Source: Solwaraspora sp. WMMA2065
GTDB lineage: Bacteria > Actinomycetota > Actinomycetes > Mycobacteriales > Micromonosporaceae
Direction of reading: 5' to 3'
Assembly (NCBI RefSeq): GCF_030345075.1
Contig: NZ_CP128361.1
Coordinates: 496,001 to 560,000 of the forward strand
DNA length: 64,000 bases
Part shown: positions 41,464-49,424 of the stretch, one piece after another
Layout: the number at the start of each line of letters is the position of its first letter
How positions within the stretch are numbered: position 1 is the stretch's first letter
Position numbers and translations under genes: made by a program
Notes under the pieces: generated by a model
The model's input: only the letters and a program-made list of their open reading frames with translations
What the model was told of the DNA's origin: nothing
Database searches by the model: none

Positions 41464-42414
41464 ATGCCGGGTGGCAACCCGGAGAAGGTGGTGAGCTGGG
41501 TGGGGCGAATCGCGGCCCGGGTCGGGGTCGGGCTGGCCGCAGCGGCCGGACTGGTGCTGACCGCGGCGACACCGGCGTTCGCCCAGGGCGGCTACCGGGC
41601 GCAGGTCACCGAGTTGCCGGACGAGGCGGTCGCCGGTGCCGGGCCGGTCGAGATGACCGTGGTGGTCAGCCGGAACCTCGGCGGCGAGTGCGAAAAGGTC
41701 CGTTGGTCGTTGGTGCTGCGCTCGGACGGTGTCGGTCTCGACGAGATCCGGGCGGCCCGGGTCGAGCAGGGCGCGGCGTTCGCGGTCGACGTGCAGACCG
41801 ATGGTGACGACGCGCGGCTGACCGATGTGCAGCTCGATCCCGGCATCCTCTGCGCCGACCGTACGGTCACCGCGCAGTACCAGTTCAGCTTCGCCGACGA
41901 CGCCGAGGGCAAGGTGACCTTCACCGTCGAGGCGTACGACGAGAACACGCAACTGCTGGCCGACACCGCAGCGACGCTGCCGGTGGTCGGCGAGCCGGGT
42001 GGCTCGGATCCCGAGCCGTCCGAGCCGGCCGAGGAGCCGGTGGACAGCCAGCCCGGGGCTGCGGTGCCGGGCGGCGACGCGCCGGCCGGGGCCGGTGGTG
42101 GTGGCCCGCAGCCGGTGGACGCGATCCCGGCCGGCGACGCCTCCGGTATCCCGGTCGCCTGGTTCGTCGCCGGCGGCGCGATGGTCTTCGTCGGCTTCGG
42201 TCTGCTACTGCGGGTCCGGGCCCGGCTGATGCGCGGCCTCGCCGACCCCGACGACGCGGTGCCGGCCGTCGCCGGTGCCGGGGCACCACCGTTCGGCGGT
42301 GCCGGTGCGGCACCGTTCAGCGGCTGGAGCCCTTCGAGCCGGTCCGGCCGGCCCGGTCGCTTCGGCTCAGGCCGGCAGCCCGACCCGGGCGGCCGCCGCC
42401 GACCCGGGCTTTGA
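41464..42414 (+). CDS. Secreted, C-terminally membrane-anchored protein of unknown function
   Basis: Up to 316 residues. The ATG at 41464 is upstream of a ribosome-site-like GGAGAAGG at 41481-41488, so a GTG at 41491 or 41500 may be the true start. A signal peptide ends ATPAFAQ. A beta-rich domain with two Cys (about 55-170) is followed by a Pro/Gly/Glu linker. A membrane helix (IPVAWFVAGGAMVFVGFGLLL) and an Arg/Gly-rich cytoplasmic tail complete it. No catalytic motif recognised. Confidence 0.7.
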   Translation: MPGGNPEKVVSWVGRIAARVGVGLAAAAGLVLTAATPAFAQGGYRAQVTELPDEAVAGAGPVEMTVVVSRNLGGECEKVRWSLVLRSDGVGLDEIRAARVEQGAAFAVDVQTDGDDARLTDVQLDPGILCADRTVTAQYQFSFADDAEGKVTFTVEAYDENTQLLADTAATLPVVGEPGGSDPEPSEPAEEPVDSQPGAAVPGGDAPAGAGGGGPQPVDAIPAGDASGIPVAWFVAGGAMVFVGFGLLLRVRARLMRGLADPDDAVPAVAGAGAPPFGGAGAAPFSGWSPSSRSGRPGRFGSGRQPDPGGRRRPGL

Positions 42415-42542
42415 CGCCGCCCGCCGTGGGCAGATACGTCCGTAACCGGCGACCACCGGCAGCCCGCAGACGTCTGCGGTGAGCTGGCGGAGCAGTTCGT
42501 TCGTCGCGGGCCCCGGCGCCGACCAGATGCACAGCCGTACCG
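42367..42542 (-). other. Possible gene remnant on the minus strand
   Basis: An open stretch reads RLCIWSAPGPATNELLRQL then CGLPVVAGYGRICP before a stop at 42367. The sequence looks protein-like but lacks a clear start and ribosome site, and its 3' end overlaps the plus-strand gene by about 48 bases. It may be a decayed C-terminus of a lost gene. Confidence 0.25.
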
Positions 42543-42568
42543 CCGGACGAGGTAGCCTGCCTTGGGCG

Positions 42569-42582
42569 GGTAAGCGCTTTCC
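42569..42582. promoter_or_regulatory. LacI/GalR-type operator upstream of the PmoA-family gene
   Basis: GGTAAGCGCTTTCC is a 14-bp palindrome with one mismatched pair around the CG centre typical of LacI-family sites. It is distinct from the CebR operator. It lies 96 bases before the gene start, and no LacI-family gene is adjacent. Confidence 0.6.
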
Positions 42583-42677
42583 GGGGCGGCTGCACCGTCG
42601 CCTCCGCCCCTGGCCGGCGTTCCCGGTCGCGGCGCGGCACCCCGTTTAGCAGACGGACACCGAGAGGCGGTACGTGC

Positions 42678-43514
42678 ATGAGCGACACCGTGGTGCTGGA
42701 GGTGGCCGGACGTCCGGTCGCCGACTACGTCGTACGGCCCGAGGTCGATCCCCGCTACTCGCCACGTCCATACCTGCACCCGGTGCGGACCCTCGCCGGG
42801 GTGCCGGTCACCGACACCCTGCCCGAGGACCACCGCTGGCACCTGGGCGTCTCAGTGACCATGCAGGACGTCTCCGGGACCAACCTGTGGGGCGGCCGGA
42901 CCTACGTCCGCGACGCCGGCTACACCTGGTTGGACGACCACGGACGGATCGTGCACGACAGCTGGCTCGACCGCGCACCGGACCGGTTCAGCCAGCGGCT
43001 GCGCTGGTGCGACCCGGCCGGCGCGACGCTGCTGACCGAGGAGCGGACGGTGACCGCCGCGACGGTCGACGGACACGGCTCGGCCTGGCGGTTCGGCATC
43101 GGTTACACGCTGACCGCGCCGACGGACCGGGACATCGCCCTGGGCAGCCCGGCGACCAACGGCCGACCCGGCGGGGCCGGCTACGGCGGCTTCTTCTGGC
43201 GGCTGGCCCCCGGCGTACCGCACGCGTTCACCGCTGCTGCCGAGGGTGAGCAGACGGTCAACGGCAGCACCGAACCGTGGGTGGCGTTGACCGGCCGGAG
43301 CGCCGGCGGCGATCCGTACACGTTGGTCTTCACCGGCCTCGGCGACGGTGACCACTGGTTCGTCCGGACAGGCGGCTACCCCGGCGTGTGTGTGGCGCTG
43401 GCGTTCGCCCAGCCACTGACCGTGCCGGCCGGCGGACGGATCGGCCGCCGGCACGAGGTGCTGGTCGTCGACGGCGAACTCGGCCGCCAGCAGGTCGTCG
43501 AGTTGCTGGGGTAG
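42678..43514 (+). CDS. PmoA-family (DUF6807) protein
   Basis: 278 residues; GAGAGGCGG precedes ATG 42678. Conserved segments are RPYLHPVRTLAGVPVT, PEDHRWHLGV, GTNLWGGRTYV, and NGRPGGAGYGGFFWR. The family is annotated as 'methane oxygenase PmoA' but is soluble and unrelated to particulate methane monooxygenase. Members occur with sugar-catabolism genes and LacI regulators, which agrees with the operator upstream. Enzymatic activity unknown. Confidence 0.85.
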   Translation: MSDTVVLEVAGRPVADYVVRPEVDPRYSPRPYLHPVRTLAGVPVTDTLPEDHRWHLGVSVTMQDVSGTNLWGGRTYVRDAGYTWLDDHGRIVHDSWLDRAPDRFSQRLRWCDPAGATLLTEERTVTAATVDGHGSAWRFGIGYTLTAPTDRDIALGSPATNGRPGGAGYGGFFWRLAPGVPHAFTAAAEGEQTVNGSTEPWVALTGRSAGGDPYTLVFTGLGDGDHWFVRTGGYPGVCVALAFAQPLTVPAGGRIGRRHEVLVVDGELGRQQVVELLG

Positions 43515-43556
43515 GCGTTCGGGCAGCGGCGTGAACCGCTTCGACGCGGCCGACGG

Positions 43557-44168
43557 TCAGGCGAGCTCTTCCGGCTTGCGACCGATCTCCCGCGCGACGG
43601 CCAGCCGGATCCACTCGGTGAGCTGTCGGCGGGAGACCACCCGGTCGTGCATCGCGGCCTGCACCGCCAGCCCGTCGATCAGTGCGTTGATCCGCCAGGC
43701 TGCTCCCTTCGGGTCCGGGCACTGGAAGGTGCCGTCGGCGCACCCGGTGGCGATCACCTTGATCAGTGCCTCCTTCCAGCGCAGGTCGAGGTTGCGGCAC
43801 ACCCGGTTCAAAGCGGGGGTACGCAGCGACTCCGACCAACCGTCGATCCACAGCGTCCACGCCTTGGACTTGCCGGTCGGGGCGTACAGCCGAATGATCT
43901 TCTTCAGTTTCTCCAGCGGCTCGGCGGTCGACCGGACGACCGTGTCGAGCCGGGCCAGGTCCTGCTCGGCGGCGTACGCGAACGCCTCGGCGAGCAGCCG
44001 GTCCTTGGTGGAGAAGTGGTAGAAGACCAGCGCCTGACTCACCCCGGCGGCTTCCGCCACGTCCGCGGTGCGGGTGTTGGCCAGGCCGCGCTCCACGATC
44101 ACCTCACAGGCGGTACGCAGCAGCGAGTCAAGGCGTACTTCGGCCGAACGTCTTGTCACGGCGAACAC
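43557..44168 (-). CDS. TetR-family transcriptional regulator
   Basis: 203 residues, GTG start. The N-terminal HTH reads ACEVIVERGLANTRTADVAEAAGVSQALVFYHFSTKDRLLAEAF, typical TetR. The C-terminal ligand domain has no recognisable subfamily tag. A palindrome at 44170-44200 directly before the start suggests autoregulation. The target could also be the PmoA-family gene, which converges on it. Confidence 0.88.
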   Translation of the reverse strand: MFAVTRRSAEVRLDSLLRTACEVIVERGLANTRTADVAEAAGVSQALVFYHFSTKDRLLAEAFAYAAEQDLARLDTVVRSTAEPLEKLKKIIRLYAPTGKSKAWTLWIDGWSESLRTPALNRVCRNLDLRWKEALIKVIATGCADGTFQCPDPKGAAWRINALIDGLAVQAAMHDRVVSRRQLTEWIRLAVAREIGRKPEELA

Positions 44169-44169
44169 G

Positions 44170-44200
44170 GTAACGCACTATCATCGATACGATGAGTTAC
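44170..44200. promoter_or_regulatory. Imperfect palindrome before the TetR gene, probable operator
   Basis: 31-bp sequence with outer arms GTAAC and GTTAC and matching CA/TG pairs, centred on CGAT. It abuts the TetR start codon. Confidence 0.5.
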
Positions 44201-44414
44201 CAGTCAATTTCCTGACTCAGGAAGTGGTCGGGATCGGGTAAGGCGAATCGATTTCACGGTGCCTGGAGGCTGGTGGCGAGATATGTGAATTTTGTCGGGT
44301 ATCGTGCCTCGGGCGCGCCCGGCCACCCCCCGAGTTGGCACTCTCGCGACGGCTGGGCTAAAGTTTCCATCCGTTGGCAGGAACGCCCGAGGGCGGGAAG
44401 GCCAGCTGAGACAA

Positions 44415-44487
44415 GCGGACGTAGCGCAGTTGGTAGCGCATCACCTTGCCAAGGTGAGGGTCGCGGGTTCGAGTCCCGTCGTCCGCT
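44415..44487 (+). tRNA. tRNA-Gly (anticodon GCC)
   Basis: Acceptor arm GCGGACG pairs with CGTCCGC. D-loop TAGCGCAGTTGGTAGCGC, anticodon loop CTTGCCA, and T-arm GGGTTCGAGTCCC are all standard. No encoded CCA. Confidence 0.95.
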
Positions 44488-44522
44488 CGGAGATGCCACC
44501 ACAGCACGTCGGGGGCAACCTC

Positions 44523-44593
44523 GGTGGAGTGGCCGAGAGGCGAGGCAACGGCCTGCAAAGCCGTGTACACGGGTTCAAATCCCGTCTCCACCT
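44523..44593 (+). tRNA. tRNA-Cys (anticodon GCA)
   Basis: Acceptor GGTGGAG pairs with CTCCACC; anticodon loop CTGCAAA within the CGGCC/AGCCG stem; T-arm GGGTTCAAATCCC. No encoded CCA. Confidence 0.95.
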
Positions 44594-44604
44594 CGTCACA
44601 ACGA

Positions 44605-44679
44605 GGGCGATTGGCGCAGTGGGAGCGCGCTTCCTTGACACGGAAGAGGTCACTGGTTCAAACCCAGTATCGCCCACCA
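44605..44679 (+). tRNA. tRNA-Val (anticodon GAC)
   Basis: Acceptor GGGCGAT pairs with ATCGCCC; anticodon loop TTGACAC with stem CTTCC/GGAAG; T-arm TGGTTCAAACCCA. The 3' CCA is encoded (44677-44679), unlike the two preceding tRNAs. Confidence 0.95.
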
Positions 44680-44698
44680 GCTGTACGAGCACGTCACA

Positions 44699-44730
44699 AG
44701 GCCCGTTACCGGTCATCCGGTAACGGGCCT
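44699..44730 (+). terminator. Terminator of the tRNA cluster
   Basis: Perfect 14-bp inverted repeat (arm AGGCCCGTTACCGG) with a TCAT tetraloop, 20 bases after tRNA-Val. Confidence 0.88.
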
Positions 44731-44980
44731 GTTGCTGTCCCGGCCCCCACCGGGGAGCACTGGGGAACGGACCCGTTCCCCAGTGATGACAGCTTCCGTT
44801 GACCCGTGGTCCTGCTCCACGAGTTGGTGGGAAGTGCTGTCACGCCAAGGGTCGCGCCGGACACGGCTGCGGCGCTCGACGCCGCAGCGAACTGATGACC
44901 AACTCGGGCCTGACGTCGCTAGGCATTCGGCGGCCCATCAGGTGTCGTCATCTGTCCGCCAGAGACTACCCGCCGAGCGA
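44731..44980. other. 250-bp gene-free stretch between the tRNA cluster and the XRE gene
   Basis: Contains the second hairpin at 44758-44785. The rest shows no ORF with a ribosome site and no duplicated tRNA end that would mark an att site. Confidence 0.5.
44758..44785. terminator. Second hairpin after the tRNA cluster
   Basis: Perfect 13-bp inverted repeat (arm CACTGGGGAACGG, 44758-44770 with 44773-44785) around two bases. It may back up the first terminator or end the convergent XRE transcript. Confidence 0.7.
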
Positions 44981-46219
44981 TCAGGCTGGCGGGGTGAGGC
45001 CGATGGTGGTGGCGAGGCGGGTCAGGTCGGGGGTGGGGCCGGCCCGTAGGAGTGTGGCGACGAGGGCGTGGGCGGTGGGTCGGGTGCGGGTTTCGGCGGG
45101 GGCGATCTGGTCGGCGGTGATGATGGCGCGGGCGGCGGCGGTGGGGTTGCCGGTGTCGAGGTGGGCGCGGGTGATGTCGATGAGGTGGGCGGCGCGGTGT
45201 TCGGTGGGTAGCTCCCGCCAGCCGTGACCGGCGGTGGCGTGCTGGTGGTGGGTGATGGCCTGGTGCGGGTTGCCGAGGGCGGCGGCGAGGTGGGCGCGGG
45301 CGAGTGCGACGGCGGTCGGCCCGAATGCGGTGGTGGTGTCGCTGTTGTCGGGGTGCCGCTGGTGGTGGCTGATGCTGGCGGCGAGTGTGTCGGCGTGGTC
45401 GGTGAGCTGGTGTGCGGTGGTGGGGTCGTTGCCGGTGGCGGCGGCGAGGGCGGCTTCGATGAGCAGGGTGCCGGCGAGGGCGTGGTCGTCGGGTGCCGGG
45501 TGGTCGGTCGTGGCCGGGTCGATCAGCGGTACGGCGGTGAGCGCGGCCTGCATGGCGAGGGTGCTGCGGTGCAGGGCGCGGAGTGCCTGGGCGAGCGGGA
45601 TGGCGGCTGCGGCGGTGTGCCGGGGATGGTTGTTGGCGGTGGCGATGGCGCGGTCGGCGGCGAGCCAGGCGAGGTGGGGTTCGTCGAGTTTGGTCAGCAG
45701 GTGGGCGGTGAGTCGGTAGACCCGGGTGAGCAGGTACCCGGCGTCGGATCGTGCGTGGGCGGTGGTGGTGTGGCGGGTGTGGGTGAGCAGGTCGGGCAGC
45801 GTACGGAGTAGTTGCGGGTAGTGGGCGTGCTGGTATGCGGTCCAGGCGTACTGGATGCGGCGGTGCAGGTCCTCAGCGGTGGGTGATGGTCGGTCGGGGT
45901 TGGGGGTGTCGTAGCGGGCGAGGGCGGCGCGCAGGTGTTCGACGGCTGCCGTGGTGGTGTCGGTGGTGGGTTCGGGTCGGCTGGCCGTAGTGGGGCCGAG
46001 GATGACGTCGGGGGTGACGCCGAGGACGGCGGCGACGGTGTGCACGACGGAGATGCGGTCGAGGGCGCGGATGCCACGTTCGACCTTGTCCACCCAGGAG
46101 TGGGATTTGCCGATGCGGTCGGCGAAGACCTGTTGGGTGAGGCCGCGTCGGGCGCGGAGCTGGGCGATCCGCCGGCCGATGGGTAGTTCGGCGATGCGGT
46201 GGCGGCCGGGCGCGGTCAT
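44981..46219 (-). CDS. XRE-family regulator with TPR-like C-terminal domain
   Basis: 412 residues from ATG 46219, which overlaps the stop of the small membrane protein gene (ATGA). The N-terminal HTH reads IGRRIAQLRARRGLTQQVFADRIGKSHSWVDKVERG. About 300 residues of Ala/Thr/His-rich helical repeats (TPR-like) follow and may bind a peptide or ligand. Such proteins are abundant in actinomycetes as regulators of unknown targets. Confidence 0.8.
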   Translation of the reverse strand: MTAPGRHRIAELPIGRRIAQLRARRGLTQQVFADRIGKSHSWVDKVERGIRALDRISVVHTVAAVLGVTPDVILGPTTASRPEPTTDTTTAAVEHLRAALARYDTPNPDRPSPTAEDLHRRIQYAWTAYQHAHYPQLLRTLPDLLTHTRHTTTAHARSDAGYLLTRVYRLTAHLLTKLDEPHLAWLAADRAIATANNHPRHTAAAAIPLAQALRALHRSTLAMQAALTAVPLIDPATTDHPAPDDHALAGTLLIEAALAAATGNDPTTAHQLTDHADTLAASISHHQRHPDNSDTTTAFGPTAVALARAHLAAALGNPHQAITHHQHATAGHGWRELPTEHRAAHLIDITRAHLDTGNPTAAARAIITADQIAPAETRTRPTAHALVATLLRAGPTPDLTRLATTIGLTPPA

Positions 46220-46359
46220 CGGTGCATGCTCCGGTGGATCTCCTCGGTGGTCGCGCCGCAGCGCGGGCACCACCGGGACTTGACGCGGAACGCGAACAGG
46301 CCGAGGAGGAAGCCGGGCATCAGGCCGGCGAAGACGATCGGTAGCAGTCTGGCGATCAC
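46216..46359 (-). CDS. Small membrane protein with zinc-ribbon tail
   Basis: 47 residues from GTG 46359, with GGAG six bases upstream. One hydrophobic helix (LLPIVFAGLMPGFLLGLFAF) is followed by SRWCPRCGATTEE, a CPxCG knuckle. The TGA stop overlaps the XRE start, so the two are made together. It could tether or signal to the XRE regulator; this is inference. A longer frame up to 46449 exists but has no ribosome site. Confidence 0.6.
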   Translation of the reverse strand: MIARLLPIVFAGLMPGFLLGLFAFRVKSRWCPRCGATTEEIHRSMHR

Positions 46360-46498
46360 GGGCACTCCGCTGTGATGAGCGGCGGCGGAAGACGAGGACT
46401 GCGATACCCCTGCCGCCTGGTCGGCTGGACATGCGGTTGCATGCACCACACAGGACGGTAGAAGCGGTCGGTAGTTGATCTATAACTGGTGGTTATGG

Positions 46499-47683
46499 CT
46501 ACAGTCTGATGCCGAGTCGGCCGGCCAGCATGCGAAGCTCATCGGGAACCGCGCGACGCCGGGTACGGTGCGTGATCGCGACGACTGCCTCGCGGGCGAG
46601 TGGGTTCAATGCGAACGGCGCCGGCGCAGCCCGCTCGGCCTGGACGAACGCAGCCAACGCCTCGCCGTCGCGCCGCCCACTGGCGGACAACGCCCGGCCG
46701 AGGTCCAACCAGTAGGACTGGTGACGGATCGCGGCGACGAGAACGTGCGGTCGCACCGTACGGGACAGCTCGATGACCCGGCCGTGCTCGCCCATCTCGG
46801 CGGCGATCGACATCTCCCAGAGGCCGACGTTCGTCGGCCCGAAACCGCAGCCGTTGAAGCCCGCGCCATCGGCTGGATCCCCGAGGTCCGCCGCATCCCT
46901 TGCCGCCTCCGCCAGATGATCACGAGCGGTGTCTACCCGACCGGTGACAGCCGAGGTCAGCGCCGCCGAAAGGTGCAACTGGCCGAGCATTTGCCGTACC
47001 CGCTCATCGGCGGCGCCGGCCTGCACCTCGGCCAGCGACCGGTCGGCTGCCCGCGCTGCGAGCGCAGCGGACTCGATCGGCAGGCTCTGGGTGTACGCGA
47101 ACCGCGCCGCACCGATCCAGGCCGGATCCTCGACGTCCTCGGCGGCCGCCACCGCGATCCGGGCGGCGTTCAACGCGAGATGCCGGTAGCCGAGATTCCG
47201 CAGACAGGTCGAGGTCAGATAGGCGACATGAGCGAGCGTGGCACCACCGACAGCGGCGGCTGCGCGCAGCAGACCGGGCAGCATCGGAGCCATCGCCGGA
47301 TAGTTCGCGCCCGCCCTGAGCTGGTCACCACGGGCGATCCGCGCGGCAAGCTCGTCGGCGCTGCCGGCCGGAGGCTGCCGCTCGCCGTCCTCGATCTCGA
47401 TCAGCGCCGACCAGATCTGCGGAACGCACGCCCCGGCCCGGTCCCGCGCGGGATCTCCCGGCTCGGTGCCCTGACCGAGCAGGTCGGCCACGGTCACCTG
47501 AAGAGCACTCGCGATGGCGACCAGGGTCGACCGCCGGTCAACGCTCTTTCTACCGGATTCCAACTGCGAGATGTACGGCTGGCTGACACCGGCCAGGCCC
47601 GCGAGAACACCTTGGCTCATCCCACCCCGACGCATCCGCCAGTACCGGATCCGGGAACCGACGCTGTCGGCCTTCTCAGGCAT
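46499..47683 (-). CDS. XRE-family helix-turn-helix regulator with large C-terminal sensor domain
   Basis: 394 residues. The N-terminus reads IRYWRMRRGGMSQGVLAGLAGVSQPYISQLESGRKSVDRRSTL, a standard Cro/CI-type HTH. The C-terminal 300 residues are helical, TPR-like (HLALNAARIAVAAAEDVED..., ARDHLAEAARDAADLGD). It is divergent from the RelA/SpoT-domain gene across 252 bp, so it is the best candidate to regulate that gene. Confidence 0.82.
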   Translation of the reverse strand: MPEKADSVGSRIRYWRMRRGGMSQGVLAGLAGVSQPYISQLESGRKSVDRRSTLVAIASALQVTVADLLGQGTEPGDPARDRAGACVPQIWSALIEIEDGERQPPAGSADELAARIARGDQLRAGANYPAMAPMLPGLLRAAAAVGGATLAHVAYLTSTCLRNLGYRHLALNAARIAVAAAEDVEDPAWIGAARFAYTQSLPIESAALAARAADRSLAEVQAGAADERVRQMLGQLHLSAALTSAVTGRVDTARDHLAEAARDAADLGDPADGAGFNGCGFGPTNVGLWEMSIAAEMGEHGRVIELSRTVRPHVLVAAIRHQSYWLDLGRALSASGRRDGEALAAFVQAERAAPAPFALNPLAREAVVAITHRTRRRAVPDELRMLAGRLGIRL

Positions 47684-47919
47684 ACTTCGCCAACCTCCTG
47701 GACGGCGGGCCAGCTACCGACCGTTGACCCGGCCGACGGGTGCACTGCCTCGACCGTACCCGCTCCGGAGATCTACGCACGTCCCCCGCCTGGCCCAGTA
47801 GCGCCTTGATGGGGTGCTCATGGCTAGGGTGGCGCCCCTCGCGACCTCCATCACCTCGAACCAGGACCGCAGTCCAGCCGATCCTCGACAAGGATCGCCG
47901 TCCAACTCGGACCAGCGCG

Positions 47920-47934
47920 CGGGTATCCTACCCG
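47920..47934 (+). promoter_or_regulatory. Palindrome overlapping the -10 of the RelA/SpoT-domain gene; leaderless promoter
   Basis: CGGGTA-TCC-TACCCG is a perfect 6-bp-arm palindrome. TATCCT inside it (47924-47929) is placed to start transcription at or near the GTG at 47936, and no ribosome site precedes that GTG. A repressor on this palindrome would cover the -10. Confidence 0.5.
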
Positions 47935-47935
47935 G

Positions 47936-49348
47936 GTGTCCGAGATCGAAGGCATTGAGCAGGTCCCTTCGTACCTGTGGCAGTACGCGCAGGATCAGGG
48001 TTTCCTTGCAGAGGCGGCTGGCGAGACGAAACGCTTCCTGGCGGAGTTGGCGTGGGACGCCAGCATCGACGTGCACCTGGTGGAGGCGCGCCCCAAAACC
48101 TTGGCCTCGTACACGGAGAAATCACAGAAAACGAAGGGCGACGGAACACCGAAGTACGCCGACCCCGCTGCTCAGATCCATGACTGCGTGGCGGCCCGCG
48201 TTATCGTCTACACTACCCGAGCCCGCAATGACTTGGCTAACCTGATTGTGAGCCGCTGCTCGTACCGTGAATGGCAGAATCCCGGTCACACGAAGCATAA
48301 CGGATACGACAGCGAGCACATCGTCATTACCGGCATCAAGGACTCCGATGCGCAGCAGCGGTATTCGGCCCTTGTGAAGTTTCTCGAGAAGTATAAGGGT
48401 CTGGAGATTCAGGTGCGTAGCGTGGCGGGTCACGCTTGGGCAGAGTACGAGCACGACATCCGCTATAAGTCCGGTGCATACCAAGAGATGACGCCCAACG
48501 AAAAGGGGCGAGTGGATCGGTACTTCGTCGAGGCCGGCGGCATGCGTCGGTACATGGATAAGATCTTCGACGAGATCGAGGAGTTGCTCCGGCCGCAGGA
48601 GGTCAGCGATCTCGGACCGGCTGACGAGCCAGGGATCGGGGTGGACGAATCGTCGCCGGGGCCACTCAACCCGACCCCACTGGACCGAGCAACACTGGCG
48701 GAACTGGTTGCCGACCGATTCCCAGACGATGAACCAGGCGACCCGCTGTCACTCGCCGTTCTGCTTGAACAGTTGATCGCGCTGGACGTGACCACGATCG
48801 GCCAACTGGAAGCGGTGCTTTCCAACCTCGAAGAGGGCCAGGTCGCCAGGTTGATGGACTATCCGACCGAGACGACCCGGGTCCGGAAGTTGGACGACGA
48901 ATTACTTGCCGTCTTCCTTGATCGCTACGTCGAGGTTGCTGAGGATGCCGACCGACGGCAACTGCTGCGCCTACGGCTCCGCCGTGTGCGTGGCCGGTTC
49001 ACAATCTACTCTTTGGAGGAGCCCAACGGCACCCGGCGTCCTGTCGCCGCCGCGCGAGCGGTACGCGATCTGGTGAAGTTCGTTTCGGAGTATGCGGGCA
49101 TCCAGGCAACGATCATCAGCGGTGCCGTCAGCGCGAACCAGGCCGATGTGACCCCCGGGTATTTTCCGAGGGAGGTACCAACATCCGCCGGCCCGGTGTA
49201 TGTAGCTACGAATCTGACTCGCTCCCACGCCGAGTACCTGATGCGTAAGCTGGTCGCACGGGTTCCCGGCTCGGGACTGCGGGTCAAGCGGGCCGGCGAC
49301 CTCCTCTGCGAGGCACCTCCGGAAATCGCAGAAGGGAATTCTGCTTGA
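47936..49348 (+). CDS. RelA/SpoT synthetase-domain protein with uncharacterised C-terminal half
   Basis: 470 residues, GTG start. The (p)ppGpp-synthetase-like domain covers about 30-220, with RPKTLASYTEKSQK (52-65), DCVAARVIVYT (83-93), GYDSEHIVI (123-131), and EIQVRSVAGHAWAEYEHDIRYK (157-178). There is no HD hydrolase before it and no obvious TGS or ACT after it. The last about 250 residues (from DRATLAELVADRF) are unfamiliar. Base composition is visibly lower in G+C than in neighbours. It could be a small-alarmone-synthetase-type toxin or stress enzyme. The context of XRE genes and tRNAs suggests an acquired defence or toxin-antitoxin element, but no antitoxin is proven. Confidence 0.78.
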   Translation: MSEIEGIEQVPSYLWQYAQDQGFLAEAAGETKRFLAELAWDASIDVHLVEARPKTLASYTEKSQKTKGDGTPKYADPAAQIHDCVAARVIVYTTRARNDLANLIVSRCSYREWQNPGHTKHNGYDSEHIVITGIKDSDAQQRYSALVKFLEKYKGLEIQVRSVAGHAWAEYEHDIRYKSGAYQEMTPNEKGRVDRYFVEAGGMRRYMDKIFDEIEELLRPQEVSDLGPADEPGIGVDESSPGPLNPTPLDRATLAELVADRFPDDEPGDPLSLAVLLEQLIALDVTTIGQLEAVLSNLEEGQVARLMDYPTETTRVRKLDDELLAVFLDRYVEVAEDADRRQLLRLRLRRVRGRFTIYSLEEPNGTRRPVAAARAVRDLVKFVSEYAGIQATIISGAVSANQADVTPGYFPREVPTSAGPVYVATNLTRSHAEYLMRKLVARVPGSGLRVKRAGDLLCEAPPEIAEGNSA

Positions 49349-49424
49349 TGCATAGGCGTTGCCGGCGGCCCGGGGGCATGGACATCCTCGACCATGGCTG
49401 GGCTCAGCCGGCGCACCGCTGGCG

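Noticed and set aside
44254-44716. Minus-strand reading frames across the tRNA genes (GDTGFEPVTSSV-like)
   Set aside because: Such peptides are a known artefact of translating tRNA genes antisense; the DNA is fully explained by three tRNAs.
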